Shown here: piece after piece, positions 32,894 through 44,523 of the stretch | Layout of the letters: the number at the start of each line of letters is the position of its first letter | Numbering within the stretch: the stretch's first letter is position 1 | DNA from: Anthostomella pinea | Taxonomy: Eukaryota > Ascomycota > Sordariomycetes > Xylariales > Xylariaceae | Assembly (NCBI GenBank): GCA_963556695.1 | Contig: CAUWAG010000006.1 | Location: 1,488,001-1,552,000 of the forward strand | Reading direction: 5' to 3' | Length of the DNA stretch: 64,000 nucleotides | Notes under the pieces: model-generated | Database searches by the model: none | What the model saw: only the letters and a program-made list of their open reading frames with translations | What the model was told of the DNA's origin: nothing | Position numbers and translations under genes: made by a program

Positions 32894-35114
32894 CCATCCC
32901 CACCATAGAAGTCGGCCACCCCCACTAGTCGGCCAGCCAAACCCCACCATCACCACCAAAACTCCTACATGTTCACTTATACAGATTCAGCCTGATATTG
33001 AAGCTATTCACAATGTATTTAGTGCTCTAGATAGCCCTGATCTTGAGGTTTTCTTCAATACAAAATTTACCCCTCCCGGCTTATGTGATCGAGGAGCTAT
33101 TACCCCGCCTTTAGTACCCTAAATAGAGATTTTCACGGCTCTCCTAAAGCCTCGTTCTATATGCACCGCAGCATCGTATAGTCGCCCAAAATGCCTCCCT
33201 ATTCGTATACGGAGGATCAGATGGCTTCGGCGATCTTAGATATCACAGATAAGGGCCTATCTGTGCGAAAAGCCGGTCAAAAACACGGTATTCTGCACCA
33301 AACGCTGTCTGATCGACTCAACGGCAAGGCTACCAGAACCGAAGCCCACACACAGCAACAGAGACTATCCCCTGCCCAGGAAAAGACTATAGTCAAATGG
33401 ATTTTACTACAGGAAAAGCTCGGCCTAGCCCCTTCGCACTTCCTGGTTCGTGAGATCGTCAAGAAGCTGTTGAAGAAGAAGGGAGATGAGGGCCCCCTAG
33501 GAGACACCTTCATCGCAGCCTTCAAGCGCCGCAACCCCGAAATCAAGACGAAAGTCGGCAAAAGGATAGAAACAGCACGCTTCAAGGGGTTCACGCCTAA
33601 GTCAGTTAAACTGGTTCTTCGAAATTCTCGAAGATTATGGCTGGGTGAAGCCAAAGAACACTTATAACGTCGATAAGGGCGGCATTATGGCGGGTTTTGG
33701 TAGCTATATCTACCCCTTTAATTCCGGAAAAAATCTCATTAGATTCACAGGCATCGATTCCCTAGTTCTAGGTAGTTCTGTTACCAAGAAAGCCTTCCTT
33801 AAGAGCCCACAGGGCCGTAGCTGGACCTCCTTTATCAAAACCATCTCAGCAACTGGAAAAATCCTTAAACCAGGTATTATCTTCAAGGGGAAGGACCTCC
33901 AAGTGTAGTGGTTCATCAACAAGTTTAAAAAGACCGCAGATTGGCTCTATATATGCTCAGAGAATGGCTGGACTTCGAATACTATAGCCTGCAAGTGGCT
34001 AGAAGATATTTTCTTCCCACAGGCAAACGAAGAACGAGGAGGAGACCAGTCTGAGGCTATCCTCTTAATACTGGATGGCCACAAGAGCCACACCTCCGTA
34101 TGTATACGATTTTTCCTTATTTTAAATGGACTTTCTTTCATTTTTTCTGATTTAATATGGTCTAACGCGTATTAATAGGATGAATTCATGACTATATGCT
34201 TTCTCAACAACATATTGCTCTGTTTCTTTCCTGCGTATACTAGTCACGGCATGCAACCCCTGGATAACGGTCCCTATAATGCCCTGAAGGCATACTACCA
34301 GAAATTTCTCTCTGAGCTGAATTCCTTGACGGATGCCTCGCCTGTTAACAAGATCAACTTCATCCGGTGCTATAGCAAAGCCAGAACTACCGCCTTCACG
34401 AAGCAAAACATCCTCTCTGGCTTCAAAGTCACTGGATGTTATCCTATTAGCCGCAGAAAGTGCTTAAAACACCCAGAGATACAAGAAGACAAGAGGAAGA
34501 CCCCTGAGCTTGATACTCCTGAAAGCTCTGAACCAGAGGACCAGCGGACGCCTAATACGAGCCGGCAGATTATGGATTTCGGCAAAAAAACGATCTCCAG
34601 GAACCAGGCTGAAGTATAGGAAGATATCGAACGCGTTCAAGGCTAAGGAGACCAAGCTTATGATCAAGGATAGGAAGATCAAGGCTCTGGAGGCTGAACT
34701 GGAACAGGCACGGCCTAAAAAGCGGAAGAAGGTCCCTAATCCTAACAGGAAATTCAGAACAGTCATACAGATACTAAGTACGGGTGGTACTATCACCCCT
34801 GGTGCCCTTGCGGGTGAAGCAGAAGTTGTAGTTGTGGATTCAGAGGATTCAGAGGACGAAGACGAAGACTCGGCTGAAGAGGAGGTTTTGGAGGCTGTAC
34901 AGGAGCCTAGGCACACCCGTTCGGGGCGAGCCATTCGGACGCCCGTAAGATTGTACGAGTAAACAGCTTCAGCGCTTTCGAATGATAATATTTCCATAAA
35001 TCTCCGATCTGAACAGCTTCATTCGTGGGTGGGTGAATAAGGGGGTGTTTTGGTGGTGACCCCACAATTTGGCTGGCCGACTAGTAGGGGTGGCCGACTT
35101 CTATGGGGGGATGG
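32894..35114 (+). mobile_element. pogo/Fot1-like DNA transposon, full length
   Basis: The element is bounded by TIRs of about 70 bp. The left end begins ccatccccaccatagaagtc, ggccacccccactagtcggc. The right end is the inverse with a few differences and a small indel. Each end is flanked by TA (32892-32893 and 35115-35116), the expected Tc1/mariner-pogo target duplication. It encodes one transposase on the + strand (separate entry). Length 2,221 bp. It sits directly against a related, 5'-truncated copy. Confidence 0.9.
33191..34962 (+). pseudogene. pogo-type transposase (HTH + DDE), inactivated
   Basis: The N-terminal part shows a psq-type helix-turn-helix (SVRKAGQKHGILHQTLSDRL) and a CENP-B-like second HTH (FLVREIVKKL). 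The DDE catalytic region retains its likely acidic residues: NVDKGG (first D), ILDGHKSH (second D) and QPLDNG (third D). An intron at 34098-34178 (gtatgt...tctaac...aatag) joins SHTS to DEFMT. Inactivating changes are a frameshift near 33605, a TAG at 33906-33908 (LQV-stop-WF) and a frameshift near 34580 in a poly-A run. The C-terminus has a charged coiled-coil region (KDRKIKALEAELEQ) and an acidic tail. Confidence 0.85.
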
Positions 35115-35116
35115 TA

Positions 35117-35746
35117 GCGCATCCAGAAATCCAGGAAGAGAAGTAGAAGAACCCTGAGCCTGAGACCCCTGAAAGCTCTGAACCAGAGGACCAACGGACC
35201 CCTACTACGAGCCGCCAGATCATGAATTTCGGCAAAAATAAGTCTCCTGGCACCCGGCTGAAGTACAGGAAGATAGCCACTGCGTTCGAGACTAAGAAGA
35301 CCGACCTTGTTATCAAGGACAGAAAGATCAAGGCCCTGGAGGCTGAACTGGAGCGGCTACGGCCAAAGAAGCGCCAGAAGATCCCTAATCTTAATAAGAA
35401 GTTCAGAACAGTCACGGAGGTACTAAGTACGGGTGGTAACATCACCCCTGGTGCCTCTGCGAATGTACCAGACGTTGTGGTTGATGATGACGAGGAAGAA
35501 GAAGAAGAAGACGAAGACTCGGCTGAAGAGGCCGCTTTGGAGGCCATACAGGAGCCTAGGCAGACCCGTTTGGGGCGATCCATTCGGGCGCCCACTAGAT
35601 ATTACGAATTAGCAGCTTCTGCACTCTCGAATGATAATTTTGCTGAATTTCTCTGACCTGAATGAGTTCTTTTACATGTGGGTGAATAAGGGGGTGTTTT
35701 GGTGGTGTTGGTGGGGTTTGGTTGTACGAGATGTGGGGGGGGATGG
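35117..35746 (+). mobile_element. 5'-truncated copy of the same pogo-like family
   Basis: Carries the 3' part of a second transposase: HPEIQEEK, the open coiled-coil frame 35222-35656 and the acidic tail. It ends in a right terminus (ctgaatgagttc...gggggatgg) followed by TA at 35747-35748. In the first copy the poly-A site is frameshifted; here that region is in frame. Its 5' half is absent from the sequence left of the full element. The full element's right TA coincides with CTA-GCG codons of this gene, so the first element may have jumped into it, with later loss of the left half. Confidence 0.75.
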
Positions 35747-36099
35747 TACATTCGATGCCGTGCCTGCTCGGATGGAAAAGGAAGGCAATGGGCTCGAGAC
35801 AGCTTATTTGCAAGTTTCGCATGGCGACCTATAGAACCAGTTCGTTCCTGGCAACCTTTCACGACCTTGAACGCATAGAGTGAATTTGAGACGGCACCGA
35901 ACAGACACGCCCCTGGGCCTACTGAGTGTGAACGATAGCTCCATACTCTTTATACAGACAATCTAATGCACCACACACACAACTCAAACCCCATGGCGTC
36001 CTGATTGATGTTCCTATAGCTGCTAGGGGTTCACCAAGTCAAGCGTAATAACAACAATGATGTTACTACTAAAGACCAATATAAAGAAGCTGCTAGAGG

Positions 36100-36613
36100 T
36101 GTTACGAACCAACAATACCACGGGCCTGTTGGCAGGCCTGAAGGGAAAAGGATGACCTATGAGGGAACCCAATTAGAACGGGGACACAATACAGAACAGC
36201 GCAGGACATCCAGGCACGTGATCCAGGAAGTCAGGATCACGTGACTAGAGTTGCTCACGTCTGCTCACGCGAGCAATGGTGAGCAAGGGAAGGTTGCTCA
36301 CTTCTGATCACGCGATCAACAGTAAGCACACCTCATCAGTAAGAGAGAGATTGGATATATAAGGATAGACATTTCCTAACTAGACAGATAGATAGTCTCT
36401 ATCTCAGTGATCAATCTAAGCATCTTAGCCAACCTTAAGATGAGAGAAATTTCCTGATGACTCGACTATATAGTGTTCCCCTGGATCAGACCAAGCCCCA
36501 GCATCTGAGTGTCTTCTAGTTGACAGAAGCCTCTATCGGCCTTTGTGTTGACTTACCTCAGAACATAAACTATATAGAACCCTTTAGCCTTATAGGTTAG
36601 ACGGCTTGTCACA
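36100..36613 (+). mobile_element. solo LTR (514 bp) with 5-bp target duplication
   Basis: Starts TGTTACGAACC, ends GGCTTGTCACA (TG...CA), and is flanked by agagg on both sides (36095-36099 and 36614-36618). It contains a TATA-like box (gatatataagg near 36354) and CACGTG-type motifs. A diverged relative in opposite orientation lies at 47164-47620. No internal retrotransposon sequence adjoins it, so it is a recombination product (solo LTR). Confidence 0.9.
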
Positions 36614-36619
36614 AGAGGG

Positions 36620-37800
36620 TCCTTTGCAAGGGTAAGCCCTCCCTTTATGCCTACAAGTTAGTATAAGAGCTATGTCGGCTGAATATAGTCCTTGTAGACT
36701 CCAGTCTTTTGAAGCTTTTTGTGCAGAACATAAATGCTAACACAACAATGGATAAGGCTCGTAGCTCACTACTAGATCAGCCCAAGTCGCTCTTACTTAA
36801 TAGAGTAGCCCATGCAAAGCATAGGTGACGAGGCCGATATGTTGGGACTCGATGAGGAGCTTCACTTCTTAAAGGGGATGTTATCAATTATGGCGATTCT
36901 TTTTCAGCCGATTGCTGCTTGTGCGATTGTGGCTACGAGCCGCGTGGTACTTGAGCGAGATTAAGGAGGCGATGGAAATACTGTGATGGGGAGAGCGACG
37001 GCGCCAACGGTTTGCTAGTTGAGTCTTGAAATGTAGAGAATTGAGAAACTGGCTAAGCGCAATGCCCTGGAGTCACGAGTACTCATCTCTTGGCTTGGCT
37101 GTCGTTCGGCTATTCTTGTTCTTGCAGCAGAAGAGGCAACAAACAACAAGAAAGGGGCTTGGATCGCGAAGATAATTAAAGGAGTCGGAGATAAGATGCG
37201 GTGAAAGATCACAGCCAACATGTCCGAGCAGTACATCGCCGCCGACCACGGAGCTCTGGGCTCTATTGGTTATATCAATGTCGCTTGAAGCGATGTAAGC
37301 AGATGACCGTGAGCGGGTGGTATAGCATTGCAGCGACCTTAGCAGTAATGACAATGGCGACGAGCCCCACGTTTATTGAACAGGCGCAGCGGCATCAGCG
37401 GTTGCACTTCGCAGAGGTACGCCTCCGATCTGAGTGTTCGCTATTTTCGGTTAGATTCGACGGGGTCGGTGGGCGTTTTACCGCAGTAAAACGAAAGCAA
37501 CAAGAGTAAAGAAGGACGGTGGTAAGAGTACAGAGGAGGCGTGTGCTCGCCGCGCTCGCTCGGAGGGAGGCGATTCCACCCCTAGAGAGCTCGCCATAGC
37601 AGCCGCACACAATCAGAAGGATGCCTAAGAAGGCCAGTACATTGACCCGCAGCATTTTTATCTTGCCTGCAACGTGCAATCACCGGTATACAGGCGTGGG
37701 GCAAAACACATGCTACAAAATAGATGTGAGGACGCCGAATATAAAGCAGATGCAGTGAACCCATTGCCACATAGCTCTCGTGTCATTACCGAGCAGTCCT
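36620..37800. other. no firmly supported gene
   Basis: 36820-36963 (+) has a short open stretch (GDEADMLGLDEELHFLKGML) ending at TAA that looks coding but lacks context. A minus-strand frame at 37395-37679 contains MLRVNVLAFLGILLIVCGCY, a signal-peptide-like start, but no further support. The spacer lies between a solo LTR and the 3' end of the GMC oxidoreductase gene. Confidence 0.35.
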
Positions 37801-37804
37801 CCCA

Positions 37805-39664
37805 CTACGTAGCGCGACCTCTACCAGTAAATACAATCTCAGCCGCCTGCTCAGCCAAAGCATAAAGAGCGACCTGCAAGTGACCAGTCACCACAACAGG
37901 GAAGACGGAGGCGTCGACCACCCGCAAGTTAATGGCGCCTTTGGCGCGGAGATCTGTATCTACCACCTTCCCCATGGCATTGCTTCCCATGAGGTGGTAA
38001 CTTGTTCTATATTATACCATAATTAGCAAGAACCCCAAGTGAGCATTGATGGGAATGGGGAATGACAATGAGTGGGAGGAATGAATTACCCCAGGCCAGC
38101 GCGTATACGTGCATCAATGTACTCATCCGTAGAATCAATCGATAACACCTCATCGAACCCCGGAGCCCCAGCCTCTCCGTCGAGTATCTCGCGTCCAATG
38201 ACAGTTGCGTAGCTACCGGCATACCTGATCTGCAGCTTGACAGCCTCACGAGCGACGTAGCGGTCCACGGCCGTGCCCAAGTAGTTGGGGTCGATCAAGG
38301 GTGCGTCCTGGCCATGAGCCGAAGCCAGCCTGATAGACCCGCGAGCCGTGGGGAGCATGGTGATGATCCCGAACGTGACAAGAGATCCGTCGACTGCGCC
38401 GGCATACATCAACACATGTTCGACGAACGTGCGCGCGTGCGCGAGAAGCGGATGGGTAGCCGGATCCGGAATCGCGCCCTCGTCCTCTGCAATGGCTGCG
38501 GCGAGCCCCTCCTTAGGAACATCGGTGGAAACGACAAAGTCGAACGGGAAAACCCAGCCGTATTGTGGTTCGTTGAATACGGGGTTGGAAGAGCCGAGCG
38601 CCCTTCCCACCGCCAGGTCCTTTACTTTCCAGGGGTGCCAGGCTATCCCGTGGTCCGCCAAGTTGTTGCCTACCTCGGGATTATCGAGCAAGATAGGGAT
38701 GTCATGCTTGGCCAGATCGGCAGCGGGCCCGATGCCTGAGAGCATGAGGACCTGCGGCGAGCGGATTGCTCCGGCTGCCACGATGACTTCGCGACCGCGT
38801 ATCTCGTCGCCGTTCGCCAGGAGGATACCAACAGCCGTGAGGCCACCTTCCTCGCCAGCTCCATTTTCGATCAATACCTTCTCTACCATAGTGTCGGTCA
38901 TCACCTCAATGCCGTCAAGTGGGTACGCAGCCGCGGCGACCTGACGCTGACCGTTTTCCCTGTTCTCTTGCAACTCCGCGACGCCGAGAGGGTTGCCCGC
39001 GTTGCCGTCCAGAACGGGCAGTGCGTCGATGCCGACCTTTGCCCAGGCCTGCAGCGCGTAGTCGCGAAGAGGAAACGTCCTGTTTTTCGACGTGACTGAC
39101 TGGATGGACATCGGCCCGTCTAGACCGTGTTTGTCCGGGTTCATCGTCTCGCTGAAGAGCTTCTCCGACTTCCGCATGAAGGGGAGCTGGCCATCGTAGC
39201 TCCAGCGCGCGTCGCCCGTCGCCGAGCCCCAAGCGTCGTAGTCGAACTTATCGCCACGAACCCATCCAGCTAGTATCATGAAGGGGTCAGATCAGTGCCC
39301 AAAGTCTGTCTTGAAGGTGAAGCAATTGTGGTGGCGTACCACCGTTGATGACTGTGCTTCCACCCAAGGCCTTGCCGCCCGGCAGATCGACGGTACGGCC
39401 TTCAAGCCATGACTGCTTCGTACTGTGGTCCTTCCAGTCGAAATCGCCCCCAAGGAGGTTGGCATAGCGCGGCCCGCTGAGGTAAGATCGGTTATTGACG
39501 TTTGGCCCGGCCTCTACGATGAGGATTTTGAGCCTTGGCTCATATTTATGCAGACGAGTCGCTACGACCGACGCAGACAGACCCCCGCCAACGAAGATGT
39601 AGTCCCAGAGCAGCTTCCTCGATTCATTAGGACTTGGCATAGTCATGATATCTCTGACACGCAC
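37805..39664 (-). CDS. GMC-family FAD oxidoreductase, 3 exons, 566 aa
   Basis: Exons 39340-39664, 38090-39269 and 37805-38000 join in frame to 566 codons plus TAG. Introns are 70 nt (gtacgc, ctgac, ctag) and 89 nt (gtaatt, caag). The protein starts with the ADP-binding fold (DYIFVGGGLSASVVATRL, then IVEAG), has GGKALGGSTVING in the FAD attachment region and the second GMC signature GAIRSPQVLMLSGIGP. Near the C-terminus the catalytic pair is YHLMGS and VVTGHLQ. The second position is His, as in glucose oxidase, rather than Asn. The family oxidises alcohols, sugars or aldehydes with FAD; the substrate here is unknown. No clear signal peptide is seen, suggesting an intracellular enzyme, unless a 5' exon is missing. 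Alternative starts at 39646 or 39640 are possible. Confidence 0.9.
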
Positions 39665-39954
39665 AGGAGGAAGAGTTCAGGTGACGAAGAGACAATGGTG
39701 ATAGAAACAATGTTGTCCGGCGGCGTTCCATCTACGTTTCGCTGTTAAGTAAGAGACTCGTTGGCATAAGTAACAATCGGGGGGTTGGAGCTGCCGGGGT
39801 TGCGTGCGTCGGGCTGTTGGTACCACAACATGAAGTTCATATTGCATAAAGTTCTACCTATCACCATTGCAGATAATTATAGATCGGAGCTTGGCGCTTT
39901 AAACGGCTTAATAAGCAAAATACAGACCTAAGGCGCTGCTCGGAAAGATGAATC

Positions 39955-39988
39955 GCTGATGCTGATGCTGATGCTGATGCTGATGCTG
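39955..39988 (+). repeat. hexanucleotide microsatellite (GCTGAT)5
   Basis: Five perfect gctgat units followed by gctg, in the spacer upstream of the GMC gene. Confidence 0.9.
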
Positions 39989-40063
39989 TCGGAGGTGCAT
40001 TACCATAGCTCACCCTGCAGTGCTGGAGATCCCACCATCCTGGACACCTGTATGTTGCATCGG

Positions 40064-41346
40064 CTACAGCAGGCGGGTATCTAACAGATACTTTGCTACC
40101 ACCTCACACCCGACAGATTGCAGTGATAGGGACGCCAGTTGGTATTTGTCTCGACTTTCCTCAGGAAATAAGCTGTCCAAGCCAAGGTCGTTGTAACTGA
40201 TGGGGGGCGGTTTCGACTCCTCCCTCTGCTGTCGGACGGCTTCTCTCCGTGCGAGCTGCGCCGTAGCCAGCGTCGGCTCGTATAAGCTGGTGATTTCCAG
40301 CACCTCCCCGTCAAGTACAGACGCCTGATTCTTCTGTATGAAATACTCCAGTTCGCCAAGGGTACCGAATGCGATCCATGCACCGCTTATATGTGTATGC
40401 CATATTCGCTTTCCACGCGTCCTCCGGCCCGTGGTTGAATTAGAAAAGCTAGAGATTCCTAGACGTCTTGGACGTAGTCGGCGAAAAAGCGTTCAGACAG
40501 CTTGACAGCACTGTTCAATGACTCGGGGAGCGCGGCATGGTCCAGAGTCCGGATGTTCGCTGCAAATGGCCACTTGAGAAGGTCGAGTCGTTCTTGTGGT
40601 AAGATTATCTGACGGCACAGCTGCTTGAAACGTAGGGTTGCCTGGTTCTCAGGGACCAAGACAGCCTCCAACGCAGCTAGGGTTATAACAGCGTCATCGC
40701 CAGCATTGTGTTGGCCGTGTCTGTTGGTGTCTGTTCGAGGATAACCGAGGATTGTTAAGGTTCCGCGCAAGCCTGCCGTTTTGCCTTGGGGAATAGCATC
40801 ATGAATGATGCGCTTGACGTCTAGCCATGCTGAAAAGTGTCGTGTTAGTCGAGGGAATTGGGCGAGAAAGGACCATTTCGCCGAATAGCTGAATGATTGC
40901 AGGAGAAGGTTATTTTTTCCTCTAGCTGCAGCTTGCTCCTTGTAGCCCTGCAGCAGCTGATCGAGAGAAGCTTACAACTCTCCGAGTTCAGTTGACAAAT
41001 CGTGTCCAAATCGCATCGACCTTCGCTCAGTCTGGCGGAGGGGCTGCCTTTGCATGTCGTTCATGACAGTCGTTGCGCTTGCGAGGATATGCTGTCGTTG
41101 GGTGAAATTCTGCAGGGAATCGTGAAATGGCTCGTTCCGATATTCCAACGAGGGCATATATGCAACGCCAACCTGGAGAGGTATAGCGATAGTGGAAGGT
41201 AATGACCTTCTGAGCTCGGTGTCCAAGGCCACGAAAGCGGAGTCCTCTATGCCCATTCGGAGAGTGTCAGTTGAGGCAATCTCCTTGCCGAACAGAGAGC
41301 CAACGTCGGGATGTTGCCGAAGACTGCGGCGCCACTGAGACTCCAT
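40064..41346 (-). pseudogene. DEDDh/Gfd2-like (RNase H-fold) protein with a premature stop
   Basis: From an ATG at 41346 the frame is open to 40459 except for one TAA at 40969-40971 (codon 126; GEL-stop-ASLDQLLQG). DEDD-exonuclease landmarks are AFVALDTE (first Asp and Glu), SFLAQFPRLTRHFSAWLDV (middle region) and HNAGDDAVITLAAL (His-x4-Asp). This layout is that of fungal Gfd2/YDR514C-like proteins. A further frame at 40064-40400 (GAWIAFGTLGELEYFIQ, VLDGEVLEITSLY) resembles the C-terminal part, so either an intron or a frameshift lies at 40400-40460. The TAA fits a CAA-to-TAA change. A splice solution for the stop was tried and gave no good frame. Confidence 0.5.
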
Positions 41347-42060
41347 TCTGCGTGAGTGGTGGATGGGAGGCACTAGCTGATGGTAAGCATGTTGCGATGG
41401 CGATGATATTAAGCACCTGTTTTTAATAAGATGTAATGTCAAAATGTCAAAGGTACGTTTTCTCTGATGACTTCTTTGGAGCTTGGTTCAATCGAGTACC
41501 GGGGTTGTCCACAGCATACTTCGTCTGGAGTCTCGGGCCGGTTCGTCATCATCACGGCTCCTGCTGTTTGGACCTCCTGGACTTGCAGGCACCACCTGAC
41601 AAGCTGCAAGAATACCTTGTGTTGTGACCTCTTCCCAATCGGGAAATTCTGTCTCTGACTCAATGATGTTCGAACATGATTCTATACCCTCAGGAAAAAG
41701 GGATAGGCATCATCAACGACAACACCAATGGCATCATATGCATGACTATACCTGAGCCGTGACGAGGTGGTGGTGGAGGGAGCATTGTTTGCGCAGTAGA
41801 TATTGTGACAGCGTGTAAGTAGAACTCAGGAGACTGAGTCAGGAGACACAGGCATAAAGGGTTGGACTCTCGGGATGTTCCGAAGTCTTGATTCTTTCTC
41901 CTCAGAACGGGGCCACCGAGGTATTGCACTGCTTATGCTCGTGGCCCCTGATAGAAACATCCATGCTGCCCGTCTGCGAGTGAAGAGTGAAGAGTGAAGA
42001 TTCTCACGATGAAGGAAAAGCGCAGGCACAGGAAAAGCCACTGCTGTGGCTTAGCAGCTT

Positions 42061-42110
42061 AGGTAACGTACCTTAGCGTGCATTTTTGCAATGGGTAGAC
42101 GATGACGTCA
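42061..42110 (+). promoter_or_regulatory. CRE-like TGACGTCA and palindrome upstream of 42350 gene
   Basis: A perfect TGACGTCA lies at 42103-42110, about 240 bp before the ATG. A second half-matching tgacgtat occurs about 25 bp further on. An aggta-acg-tacct palindrome is at 42061-42073. TGACGTCA is the binding site of ATF/CREB bZIP factors such as AtfA. A role in stress control of the downstream gene is inferred. Confidence 0.4.
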
Positions 42111-42349
42111 GATCCTTGTCGCACTGACCTATGACGTATCTAGGCGCTGTTATCCGACAGCTGGCTGAGCTGTCAAAGCATCCATTCCCGTCAGTTCCCT
42201 CTCAATAACAACAACAACAACACCAACACCAACACCGAACATCAAAGCCAGCCTAAGCATTCCAAGATACCCGCCTTTGCCTACGACCGACTACCAAAAA
42301 CCCTAAATCCCACCCCGAGATCGAGCAACAACCTTGAACCCCACACATC

Positions 42350-42691
42350 ATGTCTCCCCCCACCCTCAGCGGCACCCAGCACCTCGAGACCTCCGGCCCG
42401 GGTACCACAACCATGACGAAAGACGGCGCTGTCGTGACCTCCACAGACCCCAGCACAGCTCCAGATGCCTCCATCGCGCAGAAGCTCAAGGGCGATGTGA
42501 GCGGCGCCGTCAGCGGCAGTGTGGGAAGTGTGCAAGCGGCGGCGGGCGCGACGCTGCGCAACAAGAACATGCAAGAGAAGGGCCTGGACAAGATGGCGGC
42601 TGAGGACGAGCGACTTGCGGCCAAGAAGGGCTCCCTGCCTGTGGGCGCTGACAAGCGGCTGGAGAAGACGGAGGGTGGTGCTTTGCCGTAA
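42350..42691 (+). CDS. small hydrophilic stress-type protein (113 aa)
   Basis: An uninterrupted frame from ATG to TAA. The 5' leader is CAA/CCA-rich (caataacaacaacaacaaca near 42207), common before highly expressed fungal genes. The protein is Ala/Gly/Lys/Ser-rich with SGAVSGSVGSVQAAAGATLR and NKNMQEKGLDKMAAEDERLA, then KKGSLPVGADKR. This resembles small CsbD-like or LEA-like fungal proteins linked to stress and dormancy. No membrane segment or Cys is present. The family call is tentative; the coding status is well supported. It is divergently arranged from the DEDDh pseudogene. Confidence 0.75.
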   Translation: MSPPTLSGTQHLETSGPGTTTMTKDGAVVTSTDPSTAPDASIAQKLKGDVSGAVSGSVGSVQAAAGATLRNKNMQEKGLDKMAAEDERLAAKKGSLPVGADKRLEKTEGGALP

Positions 42692-43143
42692 GGGCGTTGC
42701 TTTGCTTGGACTGTCATACGGCGAAACTGCGTGGACTGGTCTTGAGTGGCGGATTTCCCGAGAGGGCAGCGCAGTGGTACCTCTTCTTGAGATCGGACTC
42801 TGGAAGGAGGCAATCATATTTCGAGAGGATTCAAGTCTAGGGTTGGAGGAAACCGGGCTTGGTAGATGATTAGGGGATATCCTGTGGTGGCAACTACCAA
42901 GGCTCTCTATACCTACTGCTGAATGAACAGAATGATAACGATGAACCACCTTCAAGATGGAATCTCCCAGGTGTGAACTTGGTGCGTACGAGACTGCTAG
43001 CATTATTTCGAGCGCGACAAGCTATCTTTACGCGCAAGAATGAGGTTCTAGGATGCCACTGATTCCTCGGCATTCTTCCAGAAATAGTCAAAATGCCTGC
43101 TTCTTTGCGATATCGTACTCCGCTCGCAACCGTGGCAATGCCT

Positions 43144-43620
43144 CTACTTTGGAACCTCATACGAGCACCCGTACCCCTCCATGACGTTTCGCTGCGTGCC
43201 TTGCTCAATGATGAACAGGTCCGTGTGCCAGAGCCCGTTCAGCATGACCATAGTCATGGACAGCAGCTTGTTGAGCGCCGTCTCGACAGAAGCCGTGTCC
43301 ATGGTCCGAATCATAACGTACTGCTGCTTGCTCCCTTGATCTGGGTGGACGACGGCTTGGTGGACGACGGCTGCCTTGATCGTGGTACCAGTCCCGACAA
43401 CACGACCTTTAAAGCGCTCGGTACCTGTGTTCCCCTGCTTGCCGGAGACCGTGATGAGCTGCCCGCTGATCTGCTAGATCGAGTCCTTGATGGCGCCGAG
43501 GTCCCGGATGTTGTTGGCCTTCTGGAGGAGCTTCTCGCTCGCCTTCTCGATGGAGGTCTTGATGGCGGAGACGATCTGCTCGCTGATGGTGTCGAGGTGG
43601 ATGTGGACGTTGGACGCCAT
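43144..43620 (-). pseudogene. unrecognised 158-codon gene with one in-frame TAG
   Basis: From an ATG at 43618-43620 the frame encodes MASNVHIHLDTISEQIVSAI, a Lys/Glu-rich helix and, after TAG at 43474-43476 (codon 49), QISGQLITVSGKQGNTGTER. It continues open to TAG at 43144-43146. The later part has regular beta-like and helical segments (VETALNKLLSMTMVMLNGLW). The coherent frame on both sides of the stop suggests a recently inactivated gene, compatible with CAG-to-TAG. I do not know the family. Confidence 0.5.
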
Positions 43621-44523
43621 AGCGATGACCAATGGCTAGTGCTCTGATGGGTGTGTCAGTGAAACCATCTGAACATCAGGGGGCTTGGAGGTCATCGCTC
43701 ACTGTACAGGAATATTCGGTCTGTAGTGTGAGCGTGTGGACTGGGAGAGGTCTGTCTGCTAACTTCTCCTCGTGAAAGAAAATGCGGGAAGAAGGGCCTC
43801 TGCCCCAAGGGGCAAGCACGACACACAGTCTGTTAGTCCAAACGCAGGCGCAGTATGCAGACTGCCGGCACCTCCACGCAAGCTACCTTCATGCTCGAAC
43901 TTTGATCGCCGGTGCTCGGTGCTTGCGATGATGAGGTCACGCTATCGCATGTAAATAATTCTTCATGAGTAGACGGAGACCCTGGAGCTGCAGTGGACTC
44001 CTCGTACGTCGCCGCCACCTGTACCCGCCCACGCTTCAACGGCCGCCGTCATCACCGCCGCGACTCCGCGACAAGCAGAAATCTTCACCAATGGCCACTC
44101 TCTGTAGTCAGCGATGAGAGCGATGCCATATCTAGAAGCTGACTTTTGACTGTATCGGAGGGCCGTTGTTGGATGAGCATAACGGAACATCAGGCCAGGG
44201 TAGTCTGGGCCCAAGTCACGCCGCGATCAACGCGACATCCAATGGCCGAGCCTTCACCCTTGGTCGGTAGTTCCCATCTTCGGGAATAGGGGCATGGTCG
44301 GCCATCTTCTCCTGCCTCGCGGTATCTAGCTAATCCTCCACCAAGCTGGTTTGAGGCTGCCCTGACGTTGGACGATACCCAACCTGTGTGGCCGTGGCCC
44401 GGCAGATGTGAACGTACACGTTTAGTAGGTCGTGGATGCTGAACATTTCGTGCCGATAACCGGAAGTTACCAACGCCGACAAGGGGGTAGGAGAGCATCC
44501 CTGAGGATTCCTGTGCCACCTGG
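43621..44523. other. no supported gene
   Basis: Intergenic sequence between the 43.1-43.6 kb pseudogene and the inverted-repeat element at 44524. Only short frames on both strands without domain resemblance. Confidence 0.4.

Noticed and set aside
37395..37679. Small secreted protein (signal-like MLRVNVLAFLGILLIVCGCY)
   Set aside because: No supporting context, overlapping frames on the other strand and an Arg-rich, irregular remainder.
40969..40971. The TAA at 40969 as part of a gtaagc intron
   Set aside because: All nearby acceptors give introns too short or shift the frame, whereas the sequence after the TAA stays coding in the same frame.
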